Assembly (NCBI GenBank): GCA_029268225.1
Contig: JAJUGJ010000003.1
Coordinates: 1-64,000 of the forward strand
Direction of reading: 5' to 3'
DNA: 64,000 nucleotides
DNA from: Burkholderiales bacterium
GTDB taxonomy: Bacteria; Pseudomonadota; Gammaproteobacteria; Burkholderiales; Burkholderiaceae_C
The notes beneath the pieces are model-generated. The model searched no databases. It saw nothing but the letters and a program-made list of their open reading frames with translations, and had not been told where the DNA came from. Below, piece by piece: positions 9,918 to 18,898 of this stretch (position 1 is the first letter of the stretch; each line of letters begins with the position of its first letter). Made by a program: the position numbers and the translations under genes.

Positions 9918-10586
9918 CTAGATCAGGCCTTTTTCGGCGAAAGACAGGGCCCCGCCCCTTCCCACGACGAGGTGATCCAGGATGCGCACATCCACCAGCT
10001 GGAGGCTGCTCTTCAAGGTCTGGGTGAGCAGTTCGTCGGCCCGAGAGGGCTCCAGTACGCCCGAGGGGTGGTTGTGGGCCAGGATCACGCTGGCCGCGTT
10101 GAGCTCCAGCGTGCGCTTGACCACCTCCCGCGGGTAGACCGAGGTCTGCGTGAGCGTGCCGCGAAACAGCTCTTCGCAAGCGATGAGGCGATGCTGGGCG
10201 TCCAGAAAGATCACGGCAAACACCTCGTGAGGCAGGGGCCCCAGGCGCATCTGAAGGTAGTCCTTCACCAGTTGAGGTGAGGAAAACACCGGTTGGCTTT
10301 GCAGCGTGCCCGAGAGGCTGCGCCGCGCCATCTCCATCACCGCCAGCAACTCGGCGCGTTTGGCGGGCCCCAGGCCCTTGATGCGGGTGAGGTGTGCCGG
10401 CGGGGCAGCCAGCAAGCCAGGCAGGCCGCCCAGATCGGCCAGCACCTTTTCGGCCAGCTGCAACACGCCCAGGCCCTTCATGCCGGTGCGCAGCAGCAGG
10501 GCCAGCAGTTCGGCGTCGGCCAAGGCGGACGGACCATGGGTCAGCAGCTTTTCACGAGGGCGCAGGGCGGCAGGCAGGTCTTTCAT
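9918..10586 (-). CDS. radC: RadC/YicR-family JAB-domain protein
   Basis: A 222-residue RadC-family protein. It has an N-terminal UPF0758 region with a helix-hairpin-helix motif ([13 protein letters not shown]) and a C-terminal JAB/MPN metalloprotease-like domain with the metal motif HNHPSG followed by Ser and Asp at the expected spacing. Despite the name, a repair role in E. coli was not upheld, and the biochemical function is unsettled. The ATG at 10584-10586 gives [14 protein letters not shown], the conserved beginning. The ORF continues open to 10757 with non-conserved sequence and is not preferred. smr lies immediately downstream. Confidence 0.92.
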   Translation of the reverse strand: MKDLPAALRPREKLLTHGPSALADAELLALLLRTGMKGLGVLQLAEKVLADLGGLPGLLAAPPAHLTRIKGLGPAKRAELLAVMEMARRSLSGTLQSQPVFSSPQLVKDYLQMRLGPLPHEVFAVIFLDAQHRLIACEELFRGTLTQTSVYPREVVKRTLELNAASVILAHNHPSGVLEPSRADELLTQTLKSSLQLVDVRILDHLVVGRGGALSFAEKGLI

Positions 10587-10861
10587 CGGGCGTGGCCAGG
10601 AGGCAAAGGCGAGAGGGGCGGGCGAGGGATTCTCGGCCGAGGCGGCACGGGCGGCCATCCTTCCGAAGAAGGCACCCGCAGGAGCGCCCTCCAAAGGAGG
10701 GGTGTGCAAGGCGATCCCTGCAGCACATCCATTTCGGAGGAGCCTGACGCGGGACAAGTCTTTCGCACATGCCTCAGCGCAAACCCCTTCTGAAACCTAA
10801 AATCGGCGTTTTCTTTCTCTGAAGCCCTGTGGCGGCGTTGGCGCGCGGGGACGACACGACC

Positions 10862-11323
10862 ATGACCTCTGCTGCCCCCGTGGTGACCCCTGGCGCCTTC
10901 CTGACCCTGCACTACCGCCTGGCGGGGCCGGACGGCGGTGACGTGATCAACACCTTCAACGAGAAGCCCGCCACGCTGTCCTTGGGCTCGAATGAGTTGG
11001 CGCCGGCCATCCAGGCCCGCCTGATCGGCTTGGCCGAGGGCACCCGCACGGTCATTGAGCTGGCGCCTGGCGAGGCCTTTGGCCCCCGCAACCCCGAAAT
11101 GATCCAGCGCGTGGCCGTGTCGCTGCTGCGTCAGCTGGGCGACCCCGACGAAAGCTGGGATGTGGGTGACGTGGTGCAGTTTCCGACGCCGGATGGCAAA
11201 GGCTCGTTCGCGGGCGTCGTGCGTGAGGTGGACCCGGCTGGTGAGTGGTTGCTGTTCGACTTCAACCATCCGCTGGCGGGTGAAGCGTGCACGTTTGAAG
11301 TTCAACTGATCGGTGTGCTCTGA
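10862..11323 (+). CDS. FKBP-type peptidyl-prolyl isomerase, SlpA-like
   Basis: A 153-residue FKBP of the SlyD/SlpA class with an IF (insert-in-flap) domain, catalysing proline cis-trans isomerisation and acting as a chaperone. [20 protein letters not shown] opens the FKBP fold. [20 protein letters not shown] and [15 protein letters not shown] are diagnostic. It lacks the His-rich metal-binding tail of SlyD. The ATG at 10862 is chosen, and a GTG 33 bases earlier is open but non-conserved. It abuts ispH, whose ATG is one base past this stop, an arrangement (slpA-ispH) conserved in many proteobacteria. Confidence 0.93.
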   Translation: MTSAAPVVTPGAFLTLHYRLAGPDGGDVINTFNEKPATLSLGSNELAPAIQARLIGLAEGTRTVIELAPGEAFGPRNPEMIQRVAVSLLRQLGDPDESWDVGDVVQFPTPDGKGSFAGVVREVDPAGEWLLFDFNHPLAGEACTFEVQLIGVL

Positions 11324-11324
11324 G

Positions 11325-12311
11325 ATGACCCAGGTTCAGGATGTCCTGTTGGCCGAGCCGCGCGGTTTTTGCGCGGGGGTGGACCGCGCCATCGAGATCG
11401 TCGAGCGCGCGCTGGCGCAGTTCGGTGCGCCCATCTACGTGCGCCACGAGATCGTGCACAACACCTATGTGGTCAACGACTTGAAGGCCAAGGGCGCGAT
11501 CTTCATCGAAGACCTGGCCGAGGTGCCGCCCGGCGCCACGCTGATCTTCAGTGCCCACGGTGTCAGCCAGGAGGTGCGCCGCGAGGCCGATGCCCGTGGG
11601 TTCCAGGTGTTTGACGCCACCTGCCCGCTGGTGACCAAGGTCCATGTGGAAGTGGCCAAGCTGCACCGCGAGGGCTACGAGTTCATCATGATCGGCCACA
11701 AGGGCCATCCCGAGGTGGAGGGCACGATGGGCCAGGTCACCGAAGGCATCTACCTGGTCGAAGACGAAGACGACGTGGCCACCGTGCAGGTGCAGCGCCC
11801 CGAGAAGCTGGCCGTGGTCACGCAGACCACGCTGTCGGTGGACGATGCGGCGGGCATCCTGGCGGCGATCAAGCGACGCTTTCCGCAGATCCGCGAGCCC
11901 AAGCAGCAAGACATCTGCTACGCCACCCAGAACCGTCAGGACGCGGTCAAGATCATGGCGCCGCAGGTGGACGTGGTCATCGTGGTGGGCAGCCCCACCA
12001 GCTCGAACAGCAACCGTTTGCGCGAACTGGCCGAGCGTTTGGGCACGCCCGCTTACATGATCGATTGCCCCGATGACCTGCAGGAAACCTGGTTCGATGC
12101 ACACCCGCGCGTGGGTCTGACCGCGGGGGCTTCGGCGCCCGATGTGTTGGTGCAGCAGGTGATCGCGCGCCTGCGTGCGCTGGGCGCCGTGGGCGTGCGC
12201 CGCATGCAAGGCGTGGAAGAGCATGTGCGCTTCCCGCTGCCCAAGGGCCTGGGCGGCACCGGTCTGGACCGCCCGCTGCCCGCCGAGCGCAACAGCGACA
12301 ATAGCCAGTAA
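11325..12311 (+). CDS. ispH: 4-hydroxy-3-methylbut-2-enyl diphosphate reductase IspH
   Basis: Last enzyme of the MEP pathway, reducing HMBPP to IPP and DMAPP with a [4Fe-4S] cluster. The 328-residue protein has the three cluster cysteines Cys16 (PRGFCAGV), Cys98 (DATCPLVTK) and Cys196 (QDICYATQ). It also has the conserved histidines in RHEIVHN, SAHGVS and GHKGHPEV and the SNSNRL substrate segment. The ATG at 11325 is favoured over a GTG inside the preceding gene. The C-terminal 20 residues are a variable tail. It is translationally coupled to slpA and followed 31 bases later by serS. Confidence 0.98.
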   Translation: MTQVQDVLLAEPRGFCAGVDRAIEIVERALAQFGAPIYVRHEIVHNTYVVNDLKAKGAIFIEDLAEVPPGATLIFSAHGVSQEVRREADARGFQVFDATCPLVTKVHVEVAKLHREGYEFIMIGHKGHPEVEGTMGQVTEGIYLVEDEDDVATVQVQRPEKLAVVTQTTLSVDDAAGILAAIKRRFPQIREPKQQDICYATQNRQDAVKIMAPQVDVVIVVGSPTSSNSNRLRELAERLGTPAYMIDCPDDLQETWFDAHPRVGLTAGASAPDVLVQQVIARLRALGAVGVRRMQGVEEHVRFPLPKGLGGTGLDRPLPAERNSDNSQ

Positions 12312-12333
12312 GCTCCACCTCATTCCAACCTGA

Positions 12334-13644
<1,311 letters not shown>

Positions 13645-13673
13645 TCAAGGCCTGCAAGAAGCATCAAAACTGA

Positions 13674-13682
13674 TGCTATACT
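13674..13682 (+). promoter_or_regulatory. Candidate extended -10 promoter of tRNA-Ser
   Basis: TGCTATACT reads as an extended -10 element (TGN plus TATACT) about 40 bases before the tRNA 5' end. No good -35 is present. The element lies inside an imperfect hairpin, GCCTGCAAG (13650-13658) with CTTGCAGGC (13681-13689) and inner AGCATCA/TGATGCT, just after serS. The hairpin lacks a T-run, so it may be a processing or partial termination signal. Confidence 0.4.
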
Positions 13683-13722
13683 TGCAGGCTACACACCGTT
13701 GACCACGGTTGCAACCAGTTTA

Positions 13723-13819
<97 letters not shown>

Positions 13820-13820
13820 G

Positions 13821-13857
13821 AAAAGCCTTGTAAGTCAATGACTTACGAGGCTTTTTC
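13821..13857 (+). terminator. Element-borne terminator behind tRNA-Ser
   Basis: Stem AAAAGCCT (13821-13828) and AGGCTTTT (13848-13855), continued inward through a T-G wobble by GTAAGTC (13830-13836) and GACTTAC (13840-13846), with an AAT loop and a T-rich 3' side. It lies immediately past attL inside the element. It appears to replace the chromosomal tRNA terminator displaced to 18854-18885. Confidence 0.88.
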
Positions 13858-13865
13858 TTTTGGTG

Positions 13866-13887
13866 TTCTACCCAAGCGTTCTACCCA
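13866..13887 (+). repeat. Left integrase arm-type sites (two direct repeats)
   Basis: TTCTACCCA occurs at 13866-13874 and again at 13879-13887, a 13-bp period, 47 bases inside attL. The same 9-mer pair with the same period and orientation lies just inside attR. This is the layout expected for accessory arm-binding sites of a tyrosine integrase. Confidence 0.75.
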
Positions 13888-13984
13888 GCGAGGACGCTTG
13901 TGGACTTGGTTGTTCAAAGACCTACTGACCTTGAGTGAACTCTGAGTGCTTGTGCTTGCCAAGACTAGTGCAGGGGAGGCAGCG

Positions 13985-14056
13985 ATGTCTTATCGGAGCC
14001 TCCTGAGTGACCCGCCGCGTATGGGTGGTCATTGCTGGCGCTGCCAGAAGAATTAA
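13985..14056 (+). CDS. Possible 23-aa peptide (weak)
   Basis: A short frame with a good GGGGAGG ribosome-binding site 5 bases before its ATG encodes a 23-residue peptide ending in CWRCQKN, with a CxxC pair. It lies in the otherwise non-coding 290 bases between the left arm sites and the nuclease-like gene. It could be a leader peptide, a remnant or chance; nothing else supports it. Confidence 0.2.
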   Translation: MSYRSLLSDPPRMGGHCWRCQKN

Positions 14057-14062
14057 AAAATT

Positions 14063-14091
14063 TTGTGCTAGCATCGTTCCATATTTAATAA
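14063..14091 (+). promoter_or_regulatory. Candidate sigma-70 promoter of the nuclease-like gene
   Basis: TTGTGC (14063-14068), a 17-base spacer and TAATAA (14086-14091) lie in an AT-rich stretch. Transcription would start near 14098, which excludes the ATG at 14095 and favours the one at 14107. Confidence 0.45.
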
Positions 14092-14106
14092 TATATGGGC
14101 GGTTGT

Positions 14107-15552
14107 ATGGTTGTTAGCTTGGGTGATTACTACAAAATTGATCCAGAAGCATTCGCCGCTACGGGTGCATTGGACCCGATTTTGGGCTTTGATACACGAC
14201 TCTTTATTGATCCAAGCTTATTGCTGCATGCAACCACGGATGAATTGTCGGAGAGTTATGCTCGAATATCACATCACTTTTCAAGTGTGATAAGAGTTAT
14301 CTCTGCCATTCAGAAGGAAGGGGATGTGTTTTGGCGTAGGGCAGACGCAATGCTGGCCTTTCCCGAGGTTCGTGGCCTATGTATTGGTTATTCGAAGGAT
14401 GGGACAGGTGGGAAAGGAGCTGGCCCTAAGAAGAGGGCTCAAATACTTGCAACAATTCATGCCATTGTTAAGGCGGGTTGCACCGATGAGGCAATATTCG
14501 AATTGGTTGGAACATTCGAGGATGGTGTCGGTCCTGATTTGATTAGCGATATGATCGCTAAAATAATAATTGCTGATCTGATTAAATTTACTCAACGAGT
14601 TTGCAGTGATCTGGGGATTCCCATGAGATCGACTCATTATGCAAAGGGGATGCCTCAAGAGGATTTGCCATTTAATCCTAAGGACGATAGCCCAGTTATT
14701 CTCGTTCCCCGAGAAGTGTTGAGAGATTTACCTGTTGCCGAAGACTTCTCGGATATCGATTGGGTTGCTTCGCATAATGCGTTGATTCGGGAGCAGTTGA
14801 ATAGTTTGATAACAGGGGCTTATAAAGCCTCTGCGTATTCAAAAAAGGAACAGTTGCGTCACGCAATAATCGATGTTCCCGGGGTCGTGCAAACCATCAT
14901 TGATGCTTATCGTGCAGCCAATGTAAGCCCTTACGATTTTGGTGATGATCCCGCTGGGGAAACAATCTGGTATTCGGCTTCCAGAAATCTTCCTTCGAAT
15001 TCTCCATTAAAATTGAGCTTGGCTTCGTCTCCGGGCTTGGATGACGTTTATTCAGTGGTTCTTCAAATTTGTAGCCACTTTAAGACGCTGGTGGAAGATA
15101 ACCAGTTATGCCATCTTCTTTGGGATAAGGAAGGGCAGCATAAGAAAGAGGCTGCGGCTCAACTTCTGTTCTTTGGGGTTGCTCACGCCTATTGTCAGGC
15201 TAACAACCTTGATTTGTCCCCTGAGAGCGATGCTGGAAGAGGCCCAGTTGACTTTAAGGTGAGTTCTGGGTTTAAGGGCAAGGTGCTTGTTGAGTTGAAG
15301 TTGACAAGCAATAAAAATTTGTTAAAAGGCTTCAATGTCCAACTGCCAACTTATCAGGCTGCAGAGAATGCAGAGCGTGGGATCTATTTGGTTATTAATG
15401 TTGGAAACATCGGCAAGCAAAGATGGCAGCAATTTTCGGATGCTGTTCATGCTGCTGGTAGCAAGGCACCAAAAGTGATAGTTGTGGATGCTCACATTAG
15501 AGATTCTGCAAGTAAAGCCACGTCCATGTATACGGATGACTCTCCTGCCTGA
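14107..15552 (+). CDS. Unknown protein with C-terminal PD-(D/E)XK-like nuclease domain
   Basis: The only sizeable cargo gene of the element: 481 residues, no signal peptide or membrane segment. I do not recognise the N-terminal 340 residues, which open with a patterned GFDTRLFIDPSLL motif (27-39). The last about 130 residues show a restriction-endonuclease-fold signature. Glu348 lies in a helix (HKKEAAAQLLFF), then come Asp382 in GPVDF, Glu396 and Lys398 in VLVELKL, and a QLPTY motif (412-416) matching the QxxxY motif of RecB-like nucleases. The ATG at 14107 is preferred over 14095 because a GGGCGG element precedes it and the promoter candidate lies too close to 14095. Codon use is AT-rich, unlike the chromosome. 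A role in defence against phage or other DNA is plausible from location and fold but unproven. Confidence 0.8.
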   Translation: MVVSLGDYYKIDPEAFAATGALDPILGFDTRLFIDPSLLLHATTDELSESYARISHHFSSVIRVISAIQKEGDVFWRRADAMLAFPEVRGLCIGYSKDGTGGKGAGPKKRAQILATIHAIVKAGCTDEAIFELVGTFEDGVGPDLISDMIAKIIIADLIKFTQRVCSDLGIPMRSTHYAKGMPQEDLPFNPKDDSPVILVPREVLRDLPVAEDFSDIDWVASHNALIREQLNSLITGAYKASAYSKKEQLRHAIIDVPGVVQTIIDAYRAANVSPYDFGDDPAGETIWYSASRNLPSNSPLKLSLASSPGLDDVYSVVLQICSHFKTLVEDNQLCHLLWDKEGQHKKEAAAQLLFFGVAHAYCQANNLDLSPESDAGRGPVDFKVSSGFKGKVLVELKLTSNKNLLKGFNVQLPTYQAAENAERGIYLVINVGNIGKQRWQQFSDAVHAAGSKAPKVIVVDAHIRDSASKATSMYTDDSPA

Positions 15553-15589
15553 GCGGAGGGGATTTTGAGGGTCTAGCACTCCCACGCAT

Positions 15590-15632
15590 GAGCTGCTTAT
15601 GGATATTTATAATATCAAAATATCTGCAGCTC
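15590..15632. terminator. Hairpin between convergent element genes
   Basis: GAGCTGC (15590-15596) pairs with GCAGCTC (15626-15632), enclosing a second AT-rich hairpin. It lies in the 171-base gap between the nuclease-like gene and the convergent serine recombinase. There is no long T-run, so it is a plausible but imperfect bidirectional terminator. The rest of the gap shows nothing recognisable. Confidence 0.4.
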
Positions 15633-15723
15633 GTTGGCGGCGGTTTATGCGGCCTTGGTGCGATTTTAGTGTTTTTGGCTGCCCCACCATAGACTGACTC
15701 CCAAAAACGCCGTGTAGGACGTT

Positions 15724-16281
15724 TTAGGCTGGTTGCTGTGCGTTTTTGACCCTCTGGACAGTTGAGACGCCAATTTCAAGCAGTTCGGCGGTCTTTCGGA
15801 TGGACTTCCCTTCTGCCAGGAGCTTTAGTACAGCTTCGTTGTCGACGCGGGGTTTGCCGCCTTTGTACTTTCCTGCCTCTTTGGCGATTTTGATGCCTTC
15901 ACGTTGTCGCTCCAGTAGCAGTGAGCGTTCGAACTGATAGACGGCTCCCAGCATGTTGAGCATCAACACTTGCATTGGGTTGGTTGCGTCACCAGTAAAG
16001 TGAAGGTTCTCCTTTATGAACTTCACCTCGACACCTTTGCCTGTCAAAAGACGAACTAGGGAGAGTAGGTCTTCCAGGTTTCTTGCCAAGCGGCTGATGT
16101 CGTGAACATGAAGGGTGTCACCTTCACGGATGAACTCCAGCATGGCTTGAAGTTGAGGGCGCTTTGCATCTTTGGCTGAACACTTGTCTTCAAAGACTTT
16201 ATCAAGCTGAATTCCATCCAGTTGTCTGGCCGTGTTTTGCTCCACTGTGCTAACTCGGACGTATCCAATTGCCTTGCTCAT
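15724..16281 (-). CDS. Serine recombinase (resolvase/invertase family)
   Basis: A 185-residue small serine recombinase of the Tn3 resolvase/Pin class. The nucleophile is Ser11 in YVRVSTVEQ. The conserved ISRLARN segment (ISRLARNLEDLL) and the QFERSLLLERQREGI E-helix are present, followed by a C-terminal helix-turn-helix (GKSIRKTAELLEIGVSTVQRV). It cuts and religates DNA at a paired site through a phosphoserine link. The region just upstream of its start is full of repeated TGTTCATC-like motifs, the likely target and operator. In a small element it could resolve multimers or invert a segment. Confidence 0.93.
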   Translation of the reverse strand: MSKAIGYVRVSTVEQNTARQLDGIQLDKVFEDKCSAKDAKRPQLQAMLEFIREGDTLHVHDISRLARNLEDLLSLVRLLTGKGVEVKFIKENLHFTGDATNPMQVLMLNMLGAVYQFERSLLLERQREGIKIAKEAGKYKGGKPRVDNEAVLKLLAEGKSIRKTAELLEIGVSTVQRVKNAQQPA

Positions 16282-16285
16282 GATG

Positions 16286-16415
16286 TGTTCATCAAAGTCT
16301 TAGATGTTTTCATCTTATGCTAATTTTTCAATGAACACAACTTAGATGAACACATTGACAGGGGGAGGGATGTGTTCACCCCTGTGTGTTCATCTAGCTA
16401 TACCTCTTGAACACA
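16286..16415. repeat. Repeat-rich res-like site upstream of the serine recombinase
   Basis: Seven copies of a TGTTCA(T/C) core lie in 130 bases. Forward copies are at 16286 (TGTTCATC), 16307 (TTTTCATC), 16373 (TGTTCACC) and 16387 (TGTTCATC). Inverted copies are at 16330 (AATGAACA), 16345 (GATGAACA) and 16407 (TTGAACACA). Clustered, inverted short motifs before a resolvase gene are typical of res sites, which also autoregulate the gene. Confidence 0.65.
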
Positions 16416-16421
16416 AGGCGT

Positions 16422-16934
16422 CTATTCTGGTTTGTTGATGAACCCCCATCTGCGGATGCGATCTCCTGCATAGCTGATCTGCAGATCATGTGGCTTTGCT
16501 TTCTTGTTCGCTTCAGCAAGAACTTTGTGTTCTAAGGCGTCTTTGCTGATGAACCTGCTCATCATTGCTGCAGGGATGCCAGTGGCGAATATTGTGTTGA
16601 TGCCTGATGCCGTGAGAATTTGGGCCAGCCCCTTAAGCTTCTCCGTGCTGTAGATCGACACATATGCCTGCCAGTCGTGGCTGGTAACTTCCATCCCGTA
16701 ATGCTGTTCGTAGTAATCAATGACGCTGGATTTTGGGTGGATATGCTTCAATTTCCAGAGAATGGGGAATTTGTAGTTCTTTCTCAAGATGTCTCTTAGG
16801 AGCGAGGCTGCTTGAGTGTTCGTTTCCCGTGACTCTTTGATTGGGAAGAAGATGCAGGTTTGGTATGAGAACTTATGCGCTCTGAGTGCTTCAGCATATT
16901 TTCTCTTCGTTTTCTGTTCTGCAGTCTCAGACAT
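16422..16934 (-). CDS. Hypothetical protein, 170 aa
   Basis: A soluble, basic protein, Lys-rich at both ends, with no signal peptide or membrane segment. I recognise no family. The N-terminal 45 residues look helical and charged (EQKTKRKYAEALRAHKF), and the middle holds hydrophobic patches around FPILWKL and INTIFATGIPAAMM. It sits between the serine recombinase's repeat region and the integrase, all on the minus strand. A directionality, regulatory or DNA-maintenance role is possible by position only. Codon use is AT-rich like the rest of the element. Confidence 0.65.
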   Translation of the reverse strand: MSETAEQKTKRKYAEALRAHKFSYQTCIFFPIKESRETNTQAASLLRDILRKNYKFPILWKLKHIHPKSSVIDYYEQHYGMEVTSHDWQAYVSIYSTEKLKGLAQILTASGINTIFATGIPAAMMSRFISKDALEHKVLAEANKKAKPHDLQISYAGDRIRRWGFINKPE

Positions 16935-17013
16935 TGAAATCTCTTTGGGGGTGTGTAGGTTGGCTAGATGTGTTTAGTCTAGTTGTGTTGCTTCTAATGT
17001 TGCTTATAGCTAT

Positions 17014-17031
17014 CTCTAGAAGCTCTAGAAG
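17014..17031. repeat. Tandem 9-mer CTCTAGAAG x2
   Basis: CTCTAGAAG at 17014-17022 is repeated directly at 17023-17031. The pair lies in the 211-base gap upstream of the 170-aa gene and downstream of the integrase, beside a weak leftward TATAAG -10. It may be an operator. The rest of the gap holds nothing recognisable. Confidence 0.35.
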
Positions 17032-17145
17032 AGCTAATTGCTAATCCATCCTATATCTACAGCTGGCCTCTACTGATCAGTGGTGGCGTAACTCTTTGAT
17101 TAATTGAGGATTTTTGAGGCGTTCTGTCGTGTTTGAGGCAAAATT

Positions 17146-18747
17146 TTAGTGCGGCAGCCTTGGCGTGATCTGGGATAGGTCGAGGTCAAGATCCAAGTCA
17201 AGGATGGCGTCATGGAGGATTTCTGGTGGGATGTCATCCAGGTACACGCCCATTGTTATGCCGACAGGCTTGTGTCCAACTATCTTCTCGATTTTGATCT
17301 GCGAAATGTCAAGGGCGGTTAACTCGGTAATGAATGAGGCTCTTAGCGAGTGAAATGTATGGCGTGAGCTGAACCCTAGTTGATCCTTTAACCTGCCGAA
17401 CGCTGTAGAGAGGTATGAGATTTTTTCGCCTGTTGCTCTTGGGCGATGAGGGAATATTGGTCCGCCGCCTGACTCGCTCAGCAAAGCTTTATGAAGCTTA
17501 TGTAGGTGTGGGTGTATTGGTACCACACGGATGCCAGCTTTTGTTTTGGCGTCAGAGACTTGGAATCCAATTGGATCTCCATTGCGCCATAGTGTTGATT
17601 TCTGGTCGATTTGTGCTAATTCTTCGATTCGGCAACCTGTGTATGCACCGTAGGCGATTAGCGTTGCTAGGATTCTGCCGTTTTTGCAGGAATCAAAGGA
17701 GGCGTTGAACAGGTGCTTGATCTCTGCCTTTGTGTAGCCAATATAGTTTTCCCGCTGACGCCCTCCTGCCTTCTTGAGGTTGTGGCCTAGTACGGGGTTG
17801 GCAATCGTTAGGCTTCTGGTGTGAAATGATGGTGCGTATTTGCAAAGCCACTCGTATAGGTTCTTAATAGCTCCAAGCTGAGTTCCTCTTGTTGCCATTG
17901 ATTGGCTGTATTTTTCAAGATAATCGGCAACGCTTTGAAATGTTATCTCTTGGTTTGTTTCTTCGAGGTGTGCGAGGAATTTCTCTACAGATCTTTTGAT
18001 TGTGTTGCGTGTTTTGATGTTGTCTTGGATATTGTCAATATCGCTCTTCCACTTGTTTAGCAAATGTGTAGACACGTTGTGCTTGTGTGTTTTTACAGCT
18101 GATCTTTCGCTGTTAATTGCATTGTTCCTGAAGTCCTCGTAACTCAACTCTGAAGCCAATCCATTCCATTGGGCATATATACGAACTTCTAGTTGGAACT
18201 CGTTCACCGCGTGAGTGTATTTTTCTCTGAGCTCAACAGTCTCAAATTTTTTGTTGGCAACTTCGTGAGTGACCATTAAGAGATGTTGGGACTTCTCGCT
18301 TAGAAATATTTTTGTTTCTTGGGGGGCATCACTTAGTACGTCTTCTATGTACGAAAACCAGTAACCAAGAAGCGCGTTGATGCCATCTTGGGTAGAGCAT
18401 TCTTTCGCTAGGGATGCAGAGTCTTTATAGATGTTCAGGCGCGTTTCGTCGTTTAGCTCTTTGACGTAGCCGTGCAAGCTAGAGAGGTAGTCATACGACT
18501 CCTCATGCTCTGCTGCGGATGCTGCTTCCGCTGTTGACTTTCTTGTGCGGTATGCATGTGCCTTGCTCTGGAGTTCTGCCAGAAGCAGCGTCTTCAGCCT
18601 ACAGGCTTCTTTGTAGTCACTAGATAGTCTTTTCTTGATGACTACTTTGTTCCCGAATGCTGCGCGTACGTCCTTCGGGATGTCCCAGCGTATGTACCAG
18701 TTGCTACCTCTAAGTTCGAGATGATTCTTTACTCTGCTGGAGGACAT
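17146..18747 (-). CDS. Tyrosine recombinase (phage-type integrase)
   Basis: A 533-residue site-specific recombinase that moves the element in and out of the tRNA-Ser gene. The N-terminus (GSNWYIRWDIPKDVRAAFG) resembles the DUF6538/P4-like arm-binding module. A SAM-like core-binding region lies around 235-310. The catalytic residues are all visible: Arg373 in TGCRIEEL, His466 and Arg469 in HSLR, His492 in VGHK, and Tyr502. An odd acidic Leu-Asp repeat (LDLDLDLDL) closes the protein. The ATG at 18745-18747 is chosen over an in-frame TTG 12 bases upstream. The right arm repeats overlap the region just before the start, so the integrase may regulate its own expression. Confidence 0.95.
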   Translation of the reverse strand: MSSSRVKNHLELRGSNWYIRWDIPKDVRAAFGNKVVIKKRLSSDYKEACRLKTLLLAELQSKAHAYRTRKSTAEAASAAEHEESYDYLSSLHGYVKELNDETRLNIYKDSASLAKECSTQDGINALLGYWFSYIEDVLSDAPQETKIFLSEKSQHLLMVTHEVANKKFETVELREKYTHAVNEFQLEVRIYAQWNGLASELSYEDFRNNAINSERSAVKTHKHNVSTHLLNKWKSDIDNIQDNIKTRNTIKRSVEKFLAHLEETNQEITFQSVADYLEKYSQSMATRGTQLGAIKNLYEWLCKYAPSFHTRSLTIANPVLGHNLKKAGGRQRENYIGYTKAEIKHLFNASFDSCKNGRILATLIAYGAYTGCRIEELAQIDQKSTLWRNGDPIGFQVSDAKTKAGIRVVPIHPHLHKLHKALLSESGGGPIFPHRPRATGEKISYLSTAFGRLKDQLGFSSRHTFHSLRASFITELTALDISQIKIEKIVGHKPVGITMGVYLDDIPPEILHDAILDLDLDLDLSQITPRLPH

Positions 18748-18749
18748 GG

Positions 18750-18771
18750 TTCTACCCAATATTTCTACCCA
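18750..18771 (+). repeat. Right integrase arm-type sites (two direct repeats)
   Basis: TTCTACCCA at 18750-18758 and 18763-18771, again 13 bases apart and in the same orientation as the left pair, 61 bases inside attR and directly upstream of the integrase start. Binding here could also repress or gate integrase transcription. Confidence 0.75.
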
Positions 18772-18832
18772 AAATGGGGTTAGATGCCCTTGGATAGTGG
18801 GTTCTCTAGGGGGGGCTTGTCAAGCTGGAGAG

Positions 18833-18855
18833 TCCCACCCTCTCCGCCAAAACAA
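18833..18855 (+). repeat. attR: right copy of 23-bp direct repeat
   Basis: Identical over 23 bases to 13797-13819. The upstream tRNA body is absent here, so this is the orphaned 3' fragment of tRNA-Ser left by integration. The original tRNA terminator follows at once. Confidence 0.93.
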
Positions 18856-18885
18856 AGCCCAAGTGATTGATTCACTTGGGCTTTT
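18854..18885 (+). terminator. Original chromosomal tRNA-Ser terminator
   Basis: AGCCCAAGTGA (18856-18866) pairs with TCACTTGGGCT (18872-18882) around a 5-base loop and runs into a TTTTT tract. It directly follows attR, so before integration it would have ended the tRNA-Ser transcript. It now separates the element from the leftward acyl-CoA dehydrogenase gene and may work in both directions. Confidence 0.88.
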
Positions 18886-18898
18886 TGGTTTTCAGGGG

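Noticed and set aside
16286..16415. CRISPR array
   Set aside because: The repeated motifs are 8-9 bases, in both orientations and irregularly spaced. There are no spacers of constant length and no cas genes.
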